Assembly (NCBI GenBank): GCA_015663855.1
Contig: DQRJ01000166.1
Location: 1 to 18,607 of the forward strand
Source of the DNA: Flavobacteriales bacterium
GTDB lineage: Bacteria; Bacteroidota; Bacteroidia; Flavobacteriales_D; Sanyastnellaceae
Direction of reading: 5' to 3'
DNA: 18,607 nucleotides
The position numbers and the translations under genes are program-made. Every line of letters starts with the position of its first letter. The stretch's first letter is position 1. The notes beneath the pieces were generated by a model that saw only the letters and a program-made list of their open reading frames with translations, was not told the origin of the DNA and ran no database searches. Positions 16,314 to 18,607 of the stretch are shown piece after piece.

Positions 16314-17939
16314 CTACTTCTTTTTATTTGAAGCATACATTTTATGCTCAATAAAATTATGCAATGGGAATATTAGTGCAGCAATACACACGTTGACTAA
16401 CAGCTTCAATACTGGCTCACTGTTAGTTAGTATTTCAATCTTAGGATCAAAGTAAACAAGAGTAAATTCAAACAAAGTAAGGACAGTTAAGAAAATCCCA
16501 CCCTTTATTACGATTGCTGGTAAATTCATTCTGATCGTAAATGACATTAATATAAATAAAACTATAATCAGAGAAAGAGCTCCTGAATACTGAAGAAAAT
16601 TTCGTTCTTTTAACTTAACTGCTGCAGCCTCTTCATGGCGAAGCTTTTCTTTTAAACTAAGAGCTTGTTCATGTTTCGTCTCCGATAAACTAACTGGAGG
16701 GATATGAGTGATTAAATACAAACTATCCTCATTTGCTTTTGCTTTCTCTAGGGCATGAATATATCTTACATAATCTTTTTTAAGCTTATAAACTTGAGCC
16801 AAACCATTCCATGCATTCAACAAGTTATCTTGATACCAGCTCTGCAGTTCACCGTTAACTATTTTTAAAAATCGTTGCTCTGCTTTATCCAAATCACCTG
16901 TTTTCAAGTAATATTCACCTTTAAGACTGAAGTCCGACTCCATATTATCATAAATTAACTGCAACTTATCTGCAGCTTTGATAAAATAGAAAGCTGAATC
17001 TAAATCGCCATGCTTCAAATGATAACGCCCCAAACACAGACTTGCATCAATTTTTCTAAATGGATTATCAATCTTAGTGGCTACACTCATACTCTGATAA
17101 CAAATGTCTAAACACTCATTCCACCTATGTAATTTTAAATACATATAACTGAGATTATTTAGCATAATCACTCTATTAGATTGATTTGAAAGCTCAGGTA
17201 AATAATCTATAGCTTTTAAGAAATAATCAATTGCTAAGTCATACTCGGCGGCTAACATATATGCCAATCCACTATTTGCGTAAGCCGCTGCTAAAAAATT
17301 TAAGTTTGCATTATTTTGCTCTACTAACTCTGTATTTCGATATAGCTCAATTGCTTTATAATAATAATGTAACACTTTAACCACATCTCCTTCATTATCA
17401 TAAAGCAAACCGAAATTAAAATAGGCTTTAGCCAGATAAGTATATTCTAAATTATCAGAAAAATATATTGAAGCTTCAAATAATAATTCTTTTGCCTTTA
17501 GATTGTTTTCAATAGACCTATTATCCCATAAATAAACAGAAGATAATGCTAATTGAGTTTTAGCTACACCGAAATTGTTATTCGTTTTGACAAATAAGTC
17601 AAACGCATTTTGAATACTGCGATTTGCATTATCGAATTTATTAAGCCGAGTTAAACTAATTCCTTTAGCTAAAAAAGCAAGTGCCATACCATTTACATCA
17701 TCGATTTCCTCAAAAGCAATTGCTGATTTAGTTGAGTAATCAATTGCTAAGAGATAATCACTCTTAATTTCAAAAAGGGTCGCAATTTCAAGAAGGTTAT
17801 GTGCTTTCTCAGATGATAGGTCTAAACCACTAGTCACCGTGATTAAACTATCTACGTTTTGAGAATAAAAATTATTGAACTTACCAAATATACTGAGAAT
17901 ATAAAAAATTGATAAAACAAATATTCTTTTAATAATCAT
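16314..17939 (-). CDS. TPR protein with three C-terminal transmembrane helices
   Basis: The ATG at 17939 gives 541 residues with a normal N-terminal signal or anchor (MIIKRIFVLSIFYILSIFG). A GTG at 17960 would overlap the upstream stop as GTGA and add seven residues; both are possible, and residue numbers here use the GTG. The region from about 45 to 410 consists of helical repeats with TPR character, for example AYFNFGLLYDNEGDVVKVLHYYYKAIELY and AYANSGLAYMLAAEYDLAIDYFLKAI. A charged coiled-coil-like segment (425-453) leads into helices at about 455-475, 484-504 and 517-537 and a short basic tail. In Bacteroidota this plan usually precedes a histidine kinase or LytTR/LuxR domain; here the protein simply ends. 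It follows the TerB-like gene closely and was presumably cotranscribed. Confidence 0.75.
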   Translation of the reverse strand: MIIKRIFVLSIFYILSIFGKFNNFYSQNVDSLITVTSGLDLSSEKAHNLLEIATLFEIKSDYLLAIDYSTKSAIAFEEIDDVNGMALAFLAKGISLTRLNKFDNANRSIQNAFDLFVKTNNNFGVAKTQLALSSVYLWDNRSIENNLKAKELLFEASIYFSDNLEYTYLAKAYFNFGLLYDNEGDVVKVLHYYYKAIELYRNTELVEQNNANLNFLAAAYANSGLAYMLAAEYDLAIDYFLKAIDYLPELSNQSNRVIMLNNLSYMYLKLHRWNECLDICYQSMSVATKIDNPFRKIDASLCLGRYHLKHGDLDSAFYFIKAADKLQLIYDNMESDFSLKGEYYLKTGDLDKAEQRFLKIVNGELQSWYQDNLLNAWNGLAQVYKLKKDYVRYIHALEKAKANEDSLYLITHIPPVSLSETKHEQALSLKEKLRHEEAAAVKLKERNFLQYSGALSLIIVLFILMSFTIRMNLPAIVIKGGIFLTVLTLFEFTLVYFDPKIEILTNSEPVLKLLVNVCIAALIFPLHNFIEHKMYASNKKK

Positions 17940-17956
17940 ACAAGTTGAACTTAACC

Positions 17957-18277
17957 TCACAAAGTTTTTCTCAGAAAGCTGAAAGTCATCCTTTCAAGTC
18001 TATCAAACTTTCCATCCGCTTCATAAATTTTCTTGATCTCTTCAAGAAGGTTATCAATCTCTTCTTCCGAGCATTTGTTTTCTTTCACGTAAGAATTTAT
18101 CTTATCTATTCTTTCAATGTCATTATCCGCGTTAATTTCTTTCTCTATAGAAGAAACAGTTTCTGCATCAACGTTTTCTGAAATATTCGCTAACTCATCT
18201 TCCGTTACTTTCAAATCTGTTTTAGCCGCGTAAAACAACAAGTAAGCCATGAAATCTGTTTTGGTCCAATCTGACAT
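17957..18277 (-). CDS. Small TerB-like all-helical cytoplasmic protein
   Basis: This 106-residue acidic protein lacks a signal peptide. It opens SDWTKTDFMAYLLFYAAKTDLKVTEDELANI, followed by a second helical block with NADNDIERIDKINSYV and an EADGKFDRLERMTF helix near the end. Paired helical segments each followed by an acidic D-x-x-x-x-x-E stretch are typical of TerB-like (tellurite-resistance B) folds, and similar short proteins occur in Bacteroidota; the assignment is by pattern only. Metal binding by the acidic loops is possible but unproven. It is the first gene of a two-gene minus-strand unit, with a promoter-like element 22 bases upstream, and its stop lies at the start of the TPR gene. 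Confidence 0.7.
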   Translation of the reverse strand: MSDWTKTDFMAYLLFYAAKTDLKVTEDELANISENVDAETVSSIEKEINADNDIERIDKINSYVKENKCSEEEIDNLLEEIKKIYEADGKFDRLERMTFSFLRKTL

Positions 18278-18298
18278 ATTTTCAAATATTTGTTGTTA

Positions 18299-18328
18299 CG
18301 AAAATACTCATTATTCTGAATCTCTCAA
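18299..18328 (-). promoter_or_regulatory. Candidate promoter of the TerB-like/TPR unit
   Basis: On the minus strand TTG (18328-18326) is followed after exactly 19 bases by TATTTTCG (18306-18299), one mismatch from TAnnTTTG. The box is 21 bases from the ATG. Spacing and sequence fit the Bacteroidota housekeeping promoter pattern. Confidence 0.55.
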
Positions 18329-18527
18329 CAACAATATAATGTTAATCTCATTTAGGAGGTGTCTCTTACTTAAATGCAGTGAACTAGAGCTTTTTTAATT
18401 AAATCGTGTTCTCAAAGCGATAGCGGTTTTTCTTCACTTTCTCATAATTTTTTCAGTTCTATTGTATCACGATTTTTTGACAGCTTGATAAATTCAGCAA
18501 CTCCCCTACTCAATTTCTGACATTATG

Positions 18528-18571
18528 CATCAAGAATGACACGACGGTCTTCTGTCTCATTCATCTTGATG
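18528..18571 (+). repeat. Imperfect inverted repeat (hairpin)
   Basis: CATCAAGA (18528-18535) pairs with TCTTGATG (18564-18571), and the stem continues with ATGA/TCAT after a three-base bulge. The loop is about 16-18 bases. There is no T-run after it, so a simple terminator is unlikely; it may be an operator or an RNA structure. Confidence 0.45.
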
Positions 18572-18607
18572 TTTAACACCCCAAGGCTACACATAAAATA
18601 AAAGATC

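Larger units (their letters stand above)
18278..18607. other. 330-base right-end region without a gene
   Basis: No coding frame is supported. It holds the candidate promoter for the leftward unit, an isolated AGGAGGT (18354-18360) before a two-codon ATG-CAG-stop, an imperfect inverted repeat (18528-18571), and TACACATAAAATAA at 18588-18601, which also occurs just upstream of the beta-roll gene. The rest is AT-rich. Confidence 0.45.

Overview
The window looks like a chromosomal segment of a marine-type Bacteroidota, most likely Flavobacteriales. Pointers are an adjacent SusC/SusD pair, TonB receptors with an N-terminal carboxypeptidase-regulatory-like domain, starts without Shine-Dalgarno sequences, promoter-like boxes close to TAnnTTTG, AT-rich intergenic DNA, and exported proteins carrying dockerin-like EF-hand modules. 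This is inferred from gene families only; no rRNA or tRNA is present. No complete mobile element or CRISPR array was seen.

Layout. Positions 1-2840 (minus strand) hold a tight run umuD-umuC-rluF-yjbR: translesion polymerase V, a 23S rRNA pseudouridine synthase and a MmcQ/YjbR-family protein cut by the window edge. Two junctions overlap by 4 bases and 1 base. Divergent from umuD, 2946-5135 encodes a secreted clan-A glycoside hydrolase (arabinofuranosidase-like) with a C-terminal pair of dockerin-like modules. A convergent DUF1801 gene (5199-5654) follows. The SusC/SusD operon (5829-10470) ends in a clean UUCG-loop terminator.

Positions 10568-11751 carry a TehB-like methyltransferase and an unrecognised four-helix membrane protein. 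Positions 12023-14976 carry a small cysteine-rich lipoprotein and a second TonB receptor without a SusD partner. A 490-base gene-free stretch follows.

At 15467-16258 lies a secreted protein with a dockerin-like loop, a short coiled coil and a YadA-like beta-roll of five 45-bp repeats. Three of these repeats carry a run of seven G's, spaced exactly 90 bp apart. The right end (16314-18277, minus) is a two-gene unit: a TerB-like small protein, then a TPR protein with three C-terminal membrane helices and no kinase or DNA-binding output domain.

How the parts may work together. Two TonB-dependent systems and a secreted glycosidase fit a heterotroph that degrades polymers at the surface and imports the products. 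The same EF-hand module at the C-terminus of the glycosidase and the N-terminus of the beta-roll protein suggests a shared way of handling or anchoring exported proteins. The most distinctive observations are this shared module, the periodic G7 tracts in the beta-roll gene, and the kinase-less TPR/TerB-like pair.
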